A stretch of DNA of 64,000 nucleotides from SIG437 sp045648985 (GCA_045648985.1 JAZROZ010000032.1:23961-87960), one strand, 5' to 3'. Shown: positions 16,193 to 24,999, counted from the first letter of the stretch. A program made the numbers and translations. Notes: generated by a model not told the origin, from the sequence alone.

Positions 16193-17113
16193 TTGAATAT
16201 TGTGACAACTGACGTAGAGTACGGTTATAATGTCTTACAAAACGACACACAATTGCTTTTATGTGAATATCCATTTATTAGTAAAATAAAAATTGGTTAT
16301 TCTGTTTTGCATAAAGAACTTTTTTGCCTGAAATTTGGTAAAGGGGATAAAAAAATATTTATAAATGCAGCCCATCATGGAAAAGAATGGATTACATCAA
16401 TCTTAGTTATGGCAATGCTTGAAAAGCTTTGCTATCTTTATAATAATAAAATCTCTTTTATGCAATTTGATATCAATGATATTTATGAAAAAACTTCCCT
16501 ATACATATGTCCTATGGTGAATCCTGATGGTGTAAATTTATCTGTTTATGGTCTAAGTGATGATATTCCACAAATAACAAAGACTCGTTTAATTTCATAC
16601 AATGGTGAAAGCAGGGATTTTATTGGAAAATGGCAGGCAAACATTAATGGAGTCGACTTAAACCATAACTACGATGCAGGATTTAACGAGGGCAAATTAT
16701 ATGAAGCACGGGAAAAAATCTTCTCTCCCGGACCAACAAGATTTTCAGGTAATGCCCCTTTAAGCGAGCCTGAAAGTATGGCTTTAGCTCAATTTACAAG
16801 TGAACTTTCCCCTGATGTATGTATCGCCTATCACTCCCAGGGTGAGGAAATTTATTACGATTATAATGGATGTATTCCAAATGATTCTGAAAAGCTTTCA
16901 AATGTAATGGCAGAGCTTTCAGGTTATTCTGCACTAAAACCTGAAGGTATGGCAAGCTTTTCAGGATATAAGGATTGGGTTATTAAAGAATTTGAAATAC
17001 CAGCATTTACGATAGAAGTAGGAAAGGGAGAAAACCCTCTCCCCCTGTCGCAATTTGACAGTATTTTTGACAAAAATCTGCCTGTTTTGCTTTATTTAAT
17101 GAATTACGGTTAA
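16193..17113 (+). CDS. M14-family zinc carboxypeptidase (gamma-D-glutamyl-diamino acid endopeptidase type)
   Basis: 306 residues from a TTG start eight bases after GGAGG. Zinc ligands: AAHHGKEWITS (HxxE) near 60 and the later His in IAYHSQGEEIYY near 215; CPMVNPDGVNLS, DLNHNYDAGF and the catalytic Glu in FTIEVGKGENPLPLSQF near 275 complete the M14 signature. It lacks a signal peptide and LysM domains. The gamma-D-Glu-mDAP-cleaving subgroup recycles or trims wall peptides, and the known homologue in Lysinibacillus is sporulation-linked. Position opposite a spoIIQ-like gene supports a spore/wall role (inference). Confidence 0.85.
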   Translation: MNIVTTDVEYGYNVLQNDTQLLLCEYPFISKIKIGYSVLHKELFCLKFGKGDKKIFINAAHHGKEWITSILVMAMLEKLCYLYNNKISFMQFDINDIYEKTSLYICPMVNPDGVNLSVYGLSDDIPQITKTRLISYNGESRDFIGKWQANINGVDLNHNYDAGFNEGKLYEAREKIFSPGPTRFSGNAPLSEPESMALAQFTSELSPDVCIAYHSQGEEIYYDYNGCIPNDSEKLSNVMAELSGYSALKPEGMASFSGYKDWVIKEFEIPAFTIEVGKGENPLPLSQFDSIFDKNLPVLLYLMNYG

Positions 17114-17152
17114 GCCTTATTTTACAAATATATTAAATTGACAATTATCATC

Positions 17153-17181
17153 TTGACTTAAAGTAAAATATGGTATATTAT
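17153..17181 (+). promoter_or_regulatory. sigma-A promoter of the HPr-like gene
   Basis: TTGACT (17153-17158), 17 bases, TATTAT (17176-17181). Confidence 0.65.
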
Positions 17182-17215
17182 GTAGCTATACGAAAAAATT
17201 AGGGAGGCACTGAAT

Positions 17216-17446
17216 ATGACATCAGTTAATATTTTATTGAGTTCAATCAACGACGTTAAAAATCTGGTTAACATCGTTTGCAAGTATGACTTTGACATTG
17301 ACCTTTCATCAGGAAGATATGTGGTAGATGCGAAATCTATTATGGGTATTTTAAGTCTTGATTTAAGCAAACCTATAAAGGTTGATATATTTTCCGAAGA
17401 TGGAAATAATCTTGTAGAGGAATTAAAACCTTTTATATGTGAATAA
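17216..17446 (+). CDS. HPr-like (Crh-like) protein without the phosphocarrier histidine
   Basis: 76 residues, GGGAGG before the ATG. The HPr fold is evident from FDIDLSSGRYVVDAKSIMGI and LSLDLSKPIKVDIFSEDG. The region that normally reads GLHARPA is LLSSINDVKN, so the active-site His15 is missing, while the regulatory Ser of KSIMG (Ser46) is kept. This is the pattern of Bacillus Crh, which works only through Ser46 phosphorylation. It cannot relay phosphate in the PTS; a regulatory role is inferred. Single-gene unit with its own promoter and terminator. Confidence 0.8.
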   Translation: MTSVNILLSSINDVKNLVNIVCKYDFDIDLSSGRYVVDAKSIMGILSLDLSKPIKVDIFSEDGNNLVEELKPFICE

Positions 17447-17461
17447 TTTATTTTATGTGAA

Positions 17462-17496
17462 AAAATGAGCTATGGTAAATACCATAGCTCATTTTC
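17462..17496. terminator. Bidirectional terminator
   Basis: ATGAGCTATGGT (17465-17476), AAAT loop, and its exact complement (17481-17492), flanked by A-run and T-run. It lies between the convergent HPr-like gene and the site-2 protease/scp/ytfJ operon. Confidence 0.85.
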
Positions 17497-17505
17497 AAAT
17501 GTTTA

Positions 17506-17856
17506 TTATTCGAATTTTTCTCCACATTCATGACAAAATTTAGATTTATCATTACATTTAGCGCCGCATGCTCTGCACTTTTTCTCACTTTTGAGCTCTG
17601 CGCACTGTTCTTCCTGGAGTGAAAGCTTTTCGTAGAGAGCATCAATCTCATCAATCATTTGCTTTAAGCCCTCGGCATCTTCACTGCCTGTTTTTTCAGC
17701 ATTGTAAAGTGCTTTACCGAGTTCGCAAAATGCTTTATTTATCTCGTTTTGAGTATCGATTGTTGCTATTTTTAGCTTGCCGAATTCTATAAGCTCACTT
17801 GATTTTTTTACAGCGGTTTTTGCCGTATTTTTTAAATCTGCAAGAATTTTCTCCAT
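17506..17856 (-). CDS. Coiled-coil protein with C-terminal zinc ribbon
   Basis: 116 residues. The first 85 form a long charged helix with coiled-coil character (EKILADLKNTAKTAVKKSSE, then EIDALYEKLSLQEEQCAELK). The C-terminus has two CxxC knuckles, CRACGAKCNDKSKFCHECG, a zinc-ribbon of the kind common in small Firmicute proteins. Function unknown. Last gene of the operon that includes scpAB and ytfJ, 29 bases after ytfJ. Confidence 0.75.
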   Translation of the reverse strand: MEKILADLKNTAKTAVKKSSELIEFGKLKIATIDTQNEINKAFCELGKALYNAEKTGSEDAEGLKQMIDEIDALYEKLSLQEEQCAELKSEKKCRACGAKCNDKSKFCHECGEKFE

Positions 17857-17885
17857 ACTGTCATACCACCTTCTGTCAATATAAA

Positions 17886-18317
17886 TTATTCTTCAATTGT
17901 TTCAGTAATTGTGATTGACTCTTTCTGCTTTTTTTCTCTTCTTTTTCCAATATAGTCTGTAACCTTGTCAATTAATGACGGAACTTTTTCAATTATTCCA
18001 TCATACGGTGATGGTGTGAGATCAACAGGCATAAGCTTTATCTGTCCCTGACCTACAACTAAAAAAGCAATAGGTTCAATAGAAGCTCCACCACCTGCAC
18101 CGCCGCCAAAGTTTGAATTTGCATCAGGAGCAATCTGTGATTTTTGACCGAACTCACTACCACCTGAGCCAAATCCGAAAGAAACCTTTGAAATCGGAAT
18201 AATTACTGTTCCATCAGGTGTTTCTACCGGATTTCCCACGATAGTGTTTACATCTACCATATCCTTTATACTTTTCATTGCTGTTTCCATAAGACCTTTA
18301 ATTGGATGTTCTGCCAT
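17886..18317 (-). CDS. ytfJ: Spore protein YtfJ/GerW
   Basis: 143 residues. The YtfJ family is recognised from HPIKGLMETAMKSIKDMVDV, VGNPVETPDGTVIIPISKVS and the Gly-rich FGFGSGGSEFG and FGGGAGGGASI segments, followed by PIAFLVVG. YtfJ/GerW is a spore protein needed for normal germination in Bacillus. It is followed by a zinc-ribbon gene and preceded by the DUF2953 gene by six bases, the usual Firmicute neighbour (ytfI). Confidence 0.92.
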   Translation of the reverse strand: MAEHPIKGLMETAMKSIKDMVDVNTIVGNPVETPDGTVIIPISKVSFGFGSGGSEFGQKSQIAPDANSNFGGGAGGGASIEPIAFLVVGQGQIKLMPVDLTPSPYDGIIEKVPSLIDKVTDYIGKRREKKQKESITITETIEE

Positions 18318-18323
18318 TTTATA

Positions 18324-18944
18324 CTACCTCTTTTCTTCATTTTTATTAATTTTTTCTTTAAATATATTTATAATTTTTAAAATTTTAACTACAATAATTA
18401 TAATATTTACAAGCTTTAATCTTAATATACTTTTTACGTGTATATTAAAGCATTTACTAGAGAAATAGGGTGTTACATTCACGTTTACCTTATTCACACC
18501 AAAAATTTCATCAATAATTTTTATCAAAAATGTAGAGCCTGTCCACACAGCACCCGTCATTATGCCCGTTTTCGCAGCATTCCCTGTATCAAAAACAACA
18601 TCAAATAAAACTTCATTAAATGTTATCTCTTCGGATGCTTTAGTAAAGACATTTTTAATTTCGTCTTTTGTGATACAATATGCTTCTTTTATTTTTTTAA
18701 TAAAATCTAAATAATTGGTGGCATCAAGCTTCTTTTTTGTATGTTGCTTTTCTTCTTTATCGGTCTTTATTTGTATATTCAGTTTAAAAAGCTTCAAATA
18801 TACAATCTTCAAATACATTCGGCTTATGCCGTCTTTTAGAATATACTCTATTCCTGCATCAATTGGAATAAATAAAAGTGACAGAATAAAGAAAAGTAAT
18901 AAAATTAAAACACAAAGTATGATATTGATTATCATATATTTCAC
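18324..18944 (-). CDS. DUF2953 membrane protein (YtfI-like)
   Basis: 206 residues: an N-terminal hydrophobic helix (4-27), a variable Lys-rich middle, then FDTGNAAKTGIMTGAVWTG and VTPYFSSKCFNIHVKSILRL, which mark DUF2953, and a second hydrophobic helix near the C-terminus. It is always found beside ytfJ in Firmicutes and is believed to act in sporulation or germination, but its activity is unknown. Its start overlaps the scpB stop by four bases. Confidence 0.82.
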   Translation of the reverse strand: MKYMIINIILCVLILLLFFILSLLFIPIDAGIEYILKDGISRMYLKIVYLKLFKLNIQIKTDKEEKQHTKKKLDATNYLDFIKKIKEAYCITKDEIKNVFTKASEEITFNEVLFDVVFDTGNAAKTGIMTGAVWTGSTFLIKIIDEIFGVNKVNVNVTPYFSSKCFNIHVKSILRLKLVNIIIIVVKILKIINIFKEKINKNEEKR

Positions 18945-19486
18945 TCACCTTGCGGTTCATCTTCAGAAATCTCAAGCTGAACATCAGTAATATCAGGCAA
19001 ATCATCTAAAGAACGAAGACCAAAGCTTCTTAAAAACTCGTGAGTTGTTCCGTATAAAATAGGTCTGCCGGGTGCATCAAGTCTTCCTCGTTCTTCAATA
19101 AGTCCGCGTTCAACAAGTTTATTTACAGAAGCATCTGAGTTTACACCACGTATAAATTCAATGCTTCCCCTTGTCACAGGCTGATTATAGGCTACGACAG
19201 AAAGTGTTTCAAATGCAGCGGGTGAAAGCATTTGCTTCCTTTTTGGCTCTTTGATTTGCTGTATATATTTGAAGTTTTCTTCAACGGTACAAAGCTGATA
19301 TTCGTCCTCAAACTCTATAATCTTAAATCCACGTCCATTTTGCTTATAAAAATTTCTAAGCTTTTCAATTTCTTTTTCAATCTGTTTTTCAGTTAATCCA
19401 AGAATTTGAGCAAGCTGACCTTTTGATATACTCTCGCCTGCTGCAAACAATATACTTTCTATAATCGAATCATAATTCTGACTCAT
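18941..19486 (-). CDS. scpB: Segregation and condensation protein B
   Basis: 181 residues. Two winged-helix domains: ESILFAAGESISKGQLAQIL at the N-terminus and LSPAAFETLSVVAYNQPVTR, IEFIRGVNSDASVNKLVERG, LDAPGRPILYGTTHEFLRSF. ScpB binds ScpA and SMC to form the bacterial condensin. It overlaps scpA by 17 bases, a sign of translational coupling. Confidence 0.95.
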   Translation of the reverse strand: MSQNYDSIIESILFAAGESISKGQLAQILGLTEKQIEKEIEKLRNFYKQNGRGFKIIEFEDEYQLCTVEENFKYIQQIKEPKRKQMLSPAAFETLSVVAYNQPVTRGSIEFIRGVNSDASVNKLVERGLIEERGRLDAPGRPILYGTTHEFLRSFGLRSLDDLPDITDVQLEISEDEPQGE

Positions 19487-20231
19487 GTTCTAAATCACCG
19501 TCTTTGAGTTTTGTTATGTATATTTTGTCTTTATCTGTTTCTGCCATTAAAATCTCGTTTTTTATCATCTCTAAAAGTGCTAAAAATGTTGCAACTAACA
19601 CCGCTTTAGAATCAATGCCTGCGAAAATGTTTTCAAATTTTGTTTTCTTGCCTATTTTTAGCTTTTCCCTGATAAATTTTACTCTGTTTGACACAGGAAT
19701 AATCTCATGTGGCGTAACTGCTTTAAAGGCACTTTTTGGAGGCGGAGCTTTGCGTTCAATTTTATCAGCAACGTCTAAAAAAGCAGAAATAAGCATTTCA
19801 ATATCAAATGACTGGTCAGAGTAATCTGCTTGTCTTTGTTCAATATATTCAGGTTCTTTAAAATAATTGTATCTCGTTGCAAACTCGTTGTCTTTTAAAA
19901 ATCCTGAAAGCTTTTTCATTCGTTCATACTGTAAAAGTCTTTCTGCCAAATCCTGACGCGGATCTTCTTTTTCCTCTTCAGCTTTAGGAAGAAGCATTTT
20001 CGATTTTATTAAAAGAAGCTCTGATGCCATTACTAAAAAATCTGCTGAAAGTTCAATGTCAAACTCCGCACATAACGCCAGATATTCTAAATATTGTCCT
20101 GTAATTTTCACAATAGGTATATCATATATGCTCACTTTATTCTTTTTTAAAAGATGCAAAAGAAGCTCTAAAGGGCCTTCAAAAACCTCGAGCTTAACAG
20201 ATATTTTCTGTTCATCAAGTAAAGCTTCCAT
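19470..20231 (-). CDS. scpA: Segregation and condensation protein A (kleisin)
   Basis: 253 residues. N-terminal kleisin motif VKLEVFEGPLELLLHLLKKN and IYDIPIVKITGQYLEYL; middle FLVMASELLLIKSKMLLP; C-terminal winged helix with VLVATFLALLEMIKN. ScpA bridges the SMC heads with ScpB in chromosome segregation. Confidence 0.95.
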   Translation of the reverse strand: MEALLDEQKISVKLEVFEGPLELLLHLLKKNKVSIYDIPIVKITGQYLEYLALCAEFDIELSADFLVMASELLLIKSKMLLPKAEEEKEDPRQDLAERLLQYERMKKLSGFLKDNEFATRYNYFKEPEYIEQRQADYSDQSFDIEMLISAFLDVADKIERKAPPPKSAFKAVTPHEIIPVSNRVKFIREKLKIGKKTKFENIFAGIDSKAVLVATFLALLEMIKNEILMAETDKDKIYITKLKDGDLEHESEL

Positions 20232-20256
20232 TTAAAATATAACCTTTCAAATAAAA

Positions 20257-20898
20257 TTAAATACCGCCAACTATTAAAAATAGCAAATTAACAATTAAAA
20301 GATTAGTGTTTGAAAGTATTGGGTCAAGTACACCAAGCGACAGAGCTACAACAAGCAAAACCCATCCTAAATGTTCATATCTCATTATATCATAATATAG
20401 TTTGCTTGGCAAAAGTGATAAAAATATTTTTGAACCGTCAAGTGGTGGAATTGGTAATAAATTAAAAACACCAAGTCCTACATTTAAAAATATTAAAAGC
20501 TCTATAAACTCGTTTAAATATTTAAAATATGGAATACCTAAAACAACTACCAATTTTAACAATATAACACCGATAAACGCTAAAATGAAATTGGAAATGG
20601 GTCCTGCCAGCGAAACTAGAGCCATTCCCCTTTTTGGATTCTTGAAATTAAATGAATTTACCATTACGGGTTTTGCCCAGCCGAAGCCGAAAAACAGCAT
20701 ACATAAAGCACCGACAGGGTCTAAATGTCTCATTGGATTTATACTAATTCTTCCCATCCATTTTGCAGTACGGTCTCCAAGCTTATATGCCATAAATCCG
20801 TGTGCGGCTTCGTGAACGCTTATACATAATAAAACTACAATGGCTCTTAAAATCCAATATACTATATCAAAATTGTTGAAAAAAAACAAAATATTCAC
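20257..20898 (-). CDS. Site-2 protease family (M50) intramembrane metallopeptidase
   Basis: 213 residues from a GTG start at 20898 with a weak ribosome site. It has about five to six hydrophobic helices, the zinc motif HEAAHGF (HExxH) near residue 28, and the second zinc region FNLLPIPPLDGSKIF (NxxPxPPLDG) near 165. The short form without PDZ or CBS domains commonly precedes scpA in Clostridia. Substrate unknown; it differs from RseP and from SpoIVFB in the absence of extra domains. First gene of a six-gene operon running to 17506. Confidence 0.88.
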   Translation of the reverse strand: MNILFFFNNFDIVYWILRAIVVLLCISVHEAAHGFMAYKLGDRTAKWMGRISINPMRHLDPVGALCMLFFGFGWAKPVMVNSFNFKNPKRGMALVSLAGPISNFILAFIGVILLKLVVVLGIPYFKYLNEFIELLIFLNVGLGVFNLLPIPPLDGSKIFLSLLPSKLYYDIMRYEHLGWVLLVVALSLGVLDPILSNTNLLIVNLLFLIVGGI

Positions 20899-20930
20899 TT
20901 CTCTTCTTAAAAATATATGTCTTCTACTAT

Positions 20931-20959
20931 ATTATACTAAATTTTAGAGCTTGTGTAAA
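20931..20959 (-). promoter_or_regulatory. sigma-A promoter of the site-2 protease/scpAB/ytfJ operon
   Basis: Minus strand TTTACA (20954-20959), 17 bases, TATAAT (20931-20936). Confidence 0.75.
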
Positions 20960-20990
20960 TAGTTTTATTCATTTTTTACATTGAGTTTAC

Positions 20991-21028
20991 AATAAAAAAC
21001 TGACACCGCCCAATGCGATGTCAGTTTT
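20991..21028 (-). terminator. Terminator of the hydrogenase operon
   Basis: On the minus strand AAAACTGACA (21019-21028) pairs with TGTCAGTTTT (20996-21005), followed by a T-run, 11 bases beyond the hydA stop. Confidence 0.8.
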
Positions 21029-21038
21029 AATTTTAATA

Positions 21039-22775
21039 TTAGAATTTGTCTCTTGCTGTATAGTGTGTATGGAGGAGTTCATGTGCTTTGTGTGAGCCTG
21101 GTTTTTCCAGGAACTCAGCATATAACTTCTTCACATATGGATTTTCATGGCTCTTTCTGATTTTGAGAGCTTTATCTTCACTATAGAGAGCTTTTGCTCT
21201 TTCTGCTTTCAAGTCAATATCCATATAAACCTTAGCAGGTTTAATCGGCTGACCGCCACCTGTTACACATCCACCAGGACAAGCCATGATTTCGATGAAG
21301 TGATAATCTGCTTTTCCTGCTCTGATGTCTTCTAAGAGCTTTCTAGCATTACCAAGACCATGAGCAACAGCAACCTTAACATCCATACCTGCTATCTTAA
21401 CTGTTGCTTCTTTGATACCCTCTGTACCACGAACTTCTGTAAAGTCGATGTTTTCTAATGGTTTATTTTCTAAAACTTCAGCAACTGTTCTAAGAGCTGC
21501 TTCCATAACACCACCTGTTGCACCGAAGATAACAGCAGCACCTGTTGACTCGCCGCACGGATCGTCAAACTGTTCGTCGTCTAATTCTTCGAATTTAATA
21601 CCTGCCTGCTTAATCATTCTTGCAAGCTCTCTTGTTGAGATAACCGCATCAACGTCACGATACTCACTACCCATTTCAGGACGTTTAGCTTCAAATTTCT
21701 TAGCTACGCAAGGCATTACTGATACAACATAGATGCTTGCAGGGTCTATTCCAGCCTGCTCAGCATAATATGATTTAATGAGTGCACCAAACATTTCGTG
21801 AGGTGATTTACAGCTTGATAAATTATCTAAAAAGTCTGGGAAGTTGTGTTCGCAGAATTTAATCCAACCAGGACTACATGATGTAATCATTGGGAGTTTT
21901 CCGCCATTTTGGATTCTGTCGATTAATTCTGTTCCCTCTTCCATGATTGTTACGTCAGCACCTGTGTTTGTGTCAAACACTTTGTCAAAGCCCATAGCCT
22001 TTAATGCTGCAACCATTTTGCCTGTTACAGCTGTACCAATCGGCATGCCAAATTCTTCACCTAAAGCTGCACGAACTGCAGGAGCAGTCTGAACAACAAC
22101 ATGTTTTGTTTCGTCAGCTATAGCCTCCCAAACTTCGTCTGTGTTATCTTTTTCACGAAGTGCACCAACAGGACAAGCTGCAATACACTGACCACAATTT
22201 ACACAAGCTGTTTCAGATAAAGGCTTATTGAATGCTGTTGCAATTTTAGTGTTAAAGCCTCTTTCTGTAGCATCGATAACACCAACTGTCTGAATTTCTT
22301 TACAAGCGCTTACACATCTACGGCAAAGAACACATTTGTTGTTATCTCTAACAATTGAAGGTGATAAATCGTCAACGGCATATTCGTTTCTTGCACCTTC
22401 ATATGCAATTTCTGTTACACCAAGCTCTTCAGATAAAGTCTGGAGTTCACAGTTTTTATTTCTGATACATGTGAGACATTTCTTTTCATGATTTGAAAGA
22501 AGAAGCTCTAAAGTAGATTTTCTCGCACTTCTAACTTTCGGTGTATTTGTTAAAACCTCTAATCCTTCTGAAACAGGATATACGCAAGCAGCTTCAAGCT
22601 TTCTGCCGCCTACTATTTCGATAACACACATTCTACATGAGCCTGTTTTGCTCACATTTTTCATATAACAAAGAGTAGGTATATCTACTTTGGCTGCACG
22701 TGCAGCTTCTAAAACGGTATAGTTTTTAGGTACGTTCACTTCTTTACCGTTAATCTTTACATTAACCATATCCAT
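21039..22775 (-). CDS. hydA: [FeFe] hydrogenase catalytic subunit HydA (bifurcating/NADH-linked type)
   Basis: 578 residues. From the N-terminus: a [2Fe-2S] domain (TLCYMKNVSKTGSCRMCVIE), a His/Cys [4Fe-4S] domain (NHEKKCLTCIRNKNCELQ), two [4Fe-4S] motifs (CVLCRRCVSACKE, CVNCGQCIAACPVGA), then the H-cluster domain with L1 ITSCSPGWIKFCE, L2 VMPCVAKKFEA and L3 EIMACPGGCVTGGGQP. The L1 loop has Ser where textbook enzymes have the second Cys. The domain order and the hydB/hydC partners fit trimeric enzymes that couple NADH and reduced ferredoxin to H2. Last gene of a five-gene operon. Confidence 0.95.
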   Translation of the reverse strand: MDMVNVKINGKEVNVPKNYTVLEAARAAKVDIPTLCYMKNVSKTGSCRMCVIEIVGGRKLEAACVYPVSEGLEVLTNTPKVRSARKSTLELLLSNHEKKCLTCIRNKNCELQTLSEELGVTEIAYEGARNEYAVDDLSPSIVRDNNKCVLCRRCVSACKEIQTVGVIDATERGFNTKIATAFNKPLSETACVNCGQCIAACPVGALREKDNTDEVWEAIADETKHVVVQTAPAVRAALGEEFGMPIGTAVTGKMVAALKAMGFDKVFDTNTGADVTIMEEGTELIDRIQNGGKLPMITSCSPGWIKFCEHNFPDFLDNLSSCKSPHEMFGALIKSYYAEQAGIDPASIYVVSVMPCVAKKFEAKRPEMGSEYRDVDAVISTRELARMIKQAGIKFEELDDEQFDDPCGESTGAAVIFGATGGVMEAALRTVAEVLENKPLENIDFTEVRGTEGIKEATVKIAGMDVKVAVAHGLGNARKLLEDIRAGKADYHFIEIMACPGGCVTGGGQPIKPAKVYMDIDLKAERAKALYSEDKALKIRKSHENPYVKKLYAEFLEKPGSHKAHELLHTHYTARDKF

Positions 22776-22791
22776 TTCTATCGCTCCTCCC

Positions 22792-24588
22792 CTATTTTCT
22801 TATAATTGCCTTCTTAGGACACTTGCCTTCGCAGACACCACATTTAATACACTTATCTGTATCAATAGTAAATGGCGATTTGATTTCGCCTGTGATAGCA
22901 CCAACAGGACAATTCTTAGCACAAATACTACATCCGATACATTTGTCTTCGATGATTGTATATTTCAAGAGGTCTTTACATACGCCTGCAGGACAAACCT
23001 TGTCACGTACATGAGCTTCATATTCATGTCTGAAATATTTAAGTGTGCTCAGTACAGGGTTTGGAGCTGTCTGACCAAGACCGCAAAGTGATGAAGTCTT
23101 GATATCGTTACAGAGCTGTTCAAGTTTATCTAAATCCTCCATTGTTCCCTGACCTTTTGTAATTTTGTCAAGAATCTCATAGAGTCTCTTTGTACCGACA
23201 CGGCAAGGTGTACATTTACCACATGATTCATCAACAGTAAATTCTAAGAAGAACTTAGCTATGTCAACCATACAGTTGTCTTCATCCATTACGATAAGAC
23301 CACCTGAACCCATCATTGAGCCAATAGCCATAAGTGAGTCATAGTCGATTGGTGTATCAATGAGTGATGCAGGAATACATCCGCCTGAAGGACCACCGGT
23401 TTGCGCCGCCTTGAACTTTTTGCCGTTCGGGATGCCGCCACCGATTTCTTCGATGATTTCGCGAAGTGTAGTGCCCATTGGAACTTCAACCAAGCCTGTA
23501 TTGTTAATCTTACCACCAAGAGCAAATACTTTAGTACCCTTACTCTTTTCAGTACCGATAGTTGTAAACCAGTCAGCACCTTTATTGATGATAACAGGGA
23601 TGTTTGCATATGTTTCAACGTTATTTAAAAGTGTCGGTTTTCCCCAGAGACCTTTAATAGCCGGGAATGGCGGGCGTGGACGAGGCTCACCACGCATACC
23701 TTCGATTGAATTTAAAAGCGCAGTTTCTTCGCCGCATACAAATGCACCAGCGCCAAGTCTGATTTCTAAGTCGAAGCAGAAATCTGTATCAAAGATATTC
23801 TTACCTAAAAGACCATATTCTTTTGCCTGATCAATTGCAATCTGGAGTCGTTTAACTGCAATAGGATACTCTGCACGGATGTAGATATAACCCTGATTTG
23901 CTCCAACTGCATAAGCTGCAATTGCCATAGCTTCGATAACGCTGTGCGGGTCACCCTCTAAAACACTTCTGTCCATGAATGCGCCCGGGTCACCTTCGTC
24001 GGCATTACAAGCAACATACTTCTGGTCGCCTTCTGCTTTATATGTAAAGTCCCATTTCATGCCTGTCGGGAAGCCGGCACCGCCTCTACCACGAAGACCT
24101 GATTTTTTGATTTCATTGATAACGTCTTCCTGAGACATTTCTGTTAAAGCTTTAGCTAAAGCTTTGTAACCATCAAATGCGATGTATTCATCAATATTTT
24201 CAGGATCAATAACACCACAGTTTCTAAGTGCTAAACGGAGCTGCTTTTTGTAGAAGTCAACTTCATTCAAGCTCTTGATGTCTTCACCTTCATGAACTGT
24301 CTCCTCATAAAGAAGTCTCTTTACGATACGACCTTTTAAGATGTGTTCTTCTACGATTTCCTTAACATCTTCTTTTTTAACCATGCTATAAAAAGCACCT
24401 TCAGGATAAACTATAACAATCGGACCTAAAGCACAAAGTCCGAAACATCCTGTTTTGATAACCTTGATTTCTTGTTCAAGGCCGTTTTCCTTTAACTGGA
24501 ATTCCATTTCCTTGATAATTTCTTCACAGCCGGACGATGTACAACCGGTACCGCCGCAGCATAATACGTGGCCTCTGACTCTATCCAT
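22792..24588 (-). CDS. hydB: Hydrogenase subunit HydB (NuoF-like, FMN/NADH site)
   Basis: 598 residues. N-terminal thioredoxin-like [2Fe-2S] domain (CCGGTGCTSSGCEEI, CFGLCALGPIVIVYPEG), then a NuoF domain with the FMN/NADH glycine loop GLRGRGGAGFPTGMKW and CNADEGDPGAFMDRS, GAGAFVCGEETALLNSIEG, SLBB region, the [4Fe-4S] motif SCGKCTPCRVGTKRL, and a C-terminal two-cluster ferredoxin domain (CIGCSICAKNCPVGA, CIKCGVCEGKCPKKA). In HydABC complexes it is the flavin site at which electrons are split or joined between NADH and ferredoxin/H2. Confidence 0.96.
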   Translation of the reverse strand: MDRVRGHVLCCGGTGCTSSGCEEIIKEMEFQLKENGLEQEIKVIKTGCFGLCALGPIVIVYPEGAFYSMVKKEDVKEIVEEHILKGRIVKRLLYEETVHEGEDIKSLNEVDFYKKQLRLALRNCGVIDPENIDEYIAFDGYKALAKALTEMSQEDVINEIKKSGLRGRGGAGFPTGMKWDFTYKAEGDQKYVACNADEGDPGAFMDRSVLEGDPHSVIEAMAIAAYAVGANQGYIYIRAEYPIAVKRLQIAIDQAKEYGLLGKNIFDTDFCFDLEIRLGAGAFVCGEETALLNSIEGMRGEPRPRPPFPAIKGLWGKPTLLNNVETYANIPVIINKGADWFTTIGTEKSKGTKVFALGGKINNTGLVEVPMGTTLREIIEEIGGGIPNGKKFKAAQTGGPSGGCIPASLIDTPIDYDSLMAIGSMMGSGGLIVMDEDNCMVDIAKFFLEFTVDESCGKCTPCRVGTKRLYEILDKITKGQGTMEDLDKLEQLCNDIKTSSLCGLGQTAPNPVLSTLKYFRHEYEAHVRDKVCPAGVCKDLLKYTIIEDKCIGCSICAKNCPVGAITGEIKSPFTIDTDKCIKCGVCEGKCPKKAIIRK

Positions 24589-24605
24589 CTTAAACCCTTC
24601 CTTTC

Positions 24606-24971
24606 TTATTCTGCCGCACCAATTGTATCTTCTGTAACAACGCGACCGTTTACTATATGTTCACCAACAATTTTTGCAACCTTTTCAGGTGTCATTTTAA
24701 CATATGTAACTTTTTCACCAGCAGGATTATAAACCTCAACTACAGGTTCTAAGCGGCATACACCTATGCAACCTGTCTGTGTTACTGTTACATCTGATAA
24801 ATTTCTTTTTGCAATTTCTTCTAAAAAAGCTGTCATAACAGGACGAGCACCTGCAGCAATACCACAAGTAGCCATACCAACTACAACTCTGTATCCATTT
24901 GAATCTTTTCTTAAATTGATGTTGTCAAGTGTCTTTTTTCTTATTGCTTCAAGTTCAGCTAAGCTTTTCAT
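24606..24971 (-). CDS. Thioredoxin-like [2Fe-2S] ferredoxin of the hydrogenase operon
   Basis: 121 residues. Cys residues in VGMATCGIAAGARPV and in TQTGCIGVCRLEPVVEVYNP fit the thioredoxin-fold [2Fe-2S] ferredoxin, the same fold as the N-terminal part of HydB. It lies between the HATPase and hydB, where clostridial hydrogenase operons often carry it. It may be an extra electron-transfer subunit; that role is inferred. Confidence 0.88.
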   Translation of the reverse strand: MKSLAELEAIRKKTLDNINLRKDSNGYRVVVGMATCGIAAGARPVMTAFLEEIAKRNLSDVTVTQTGCIGVCRLEPVVEVYNPAGEKVTYVKMTPEKVAKIVGEHIVNGRVVTEDTIGAAE

Positions 24972-24999
24972 AACTTACCTCCATGATTTATTGTAATTT

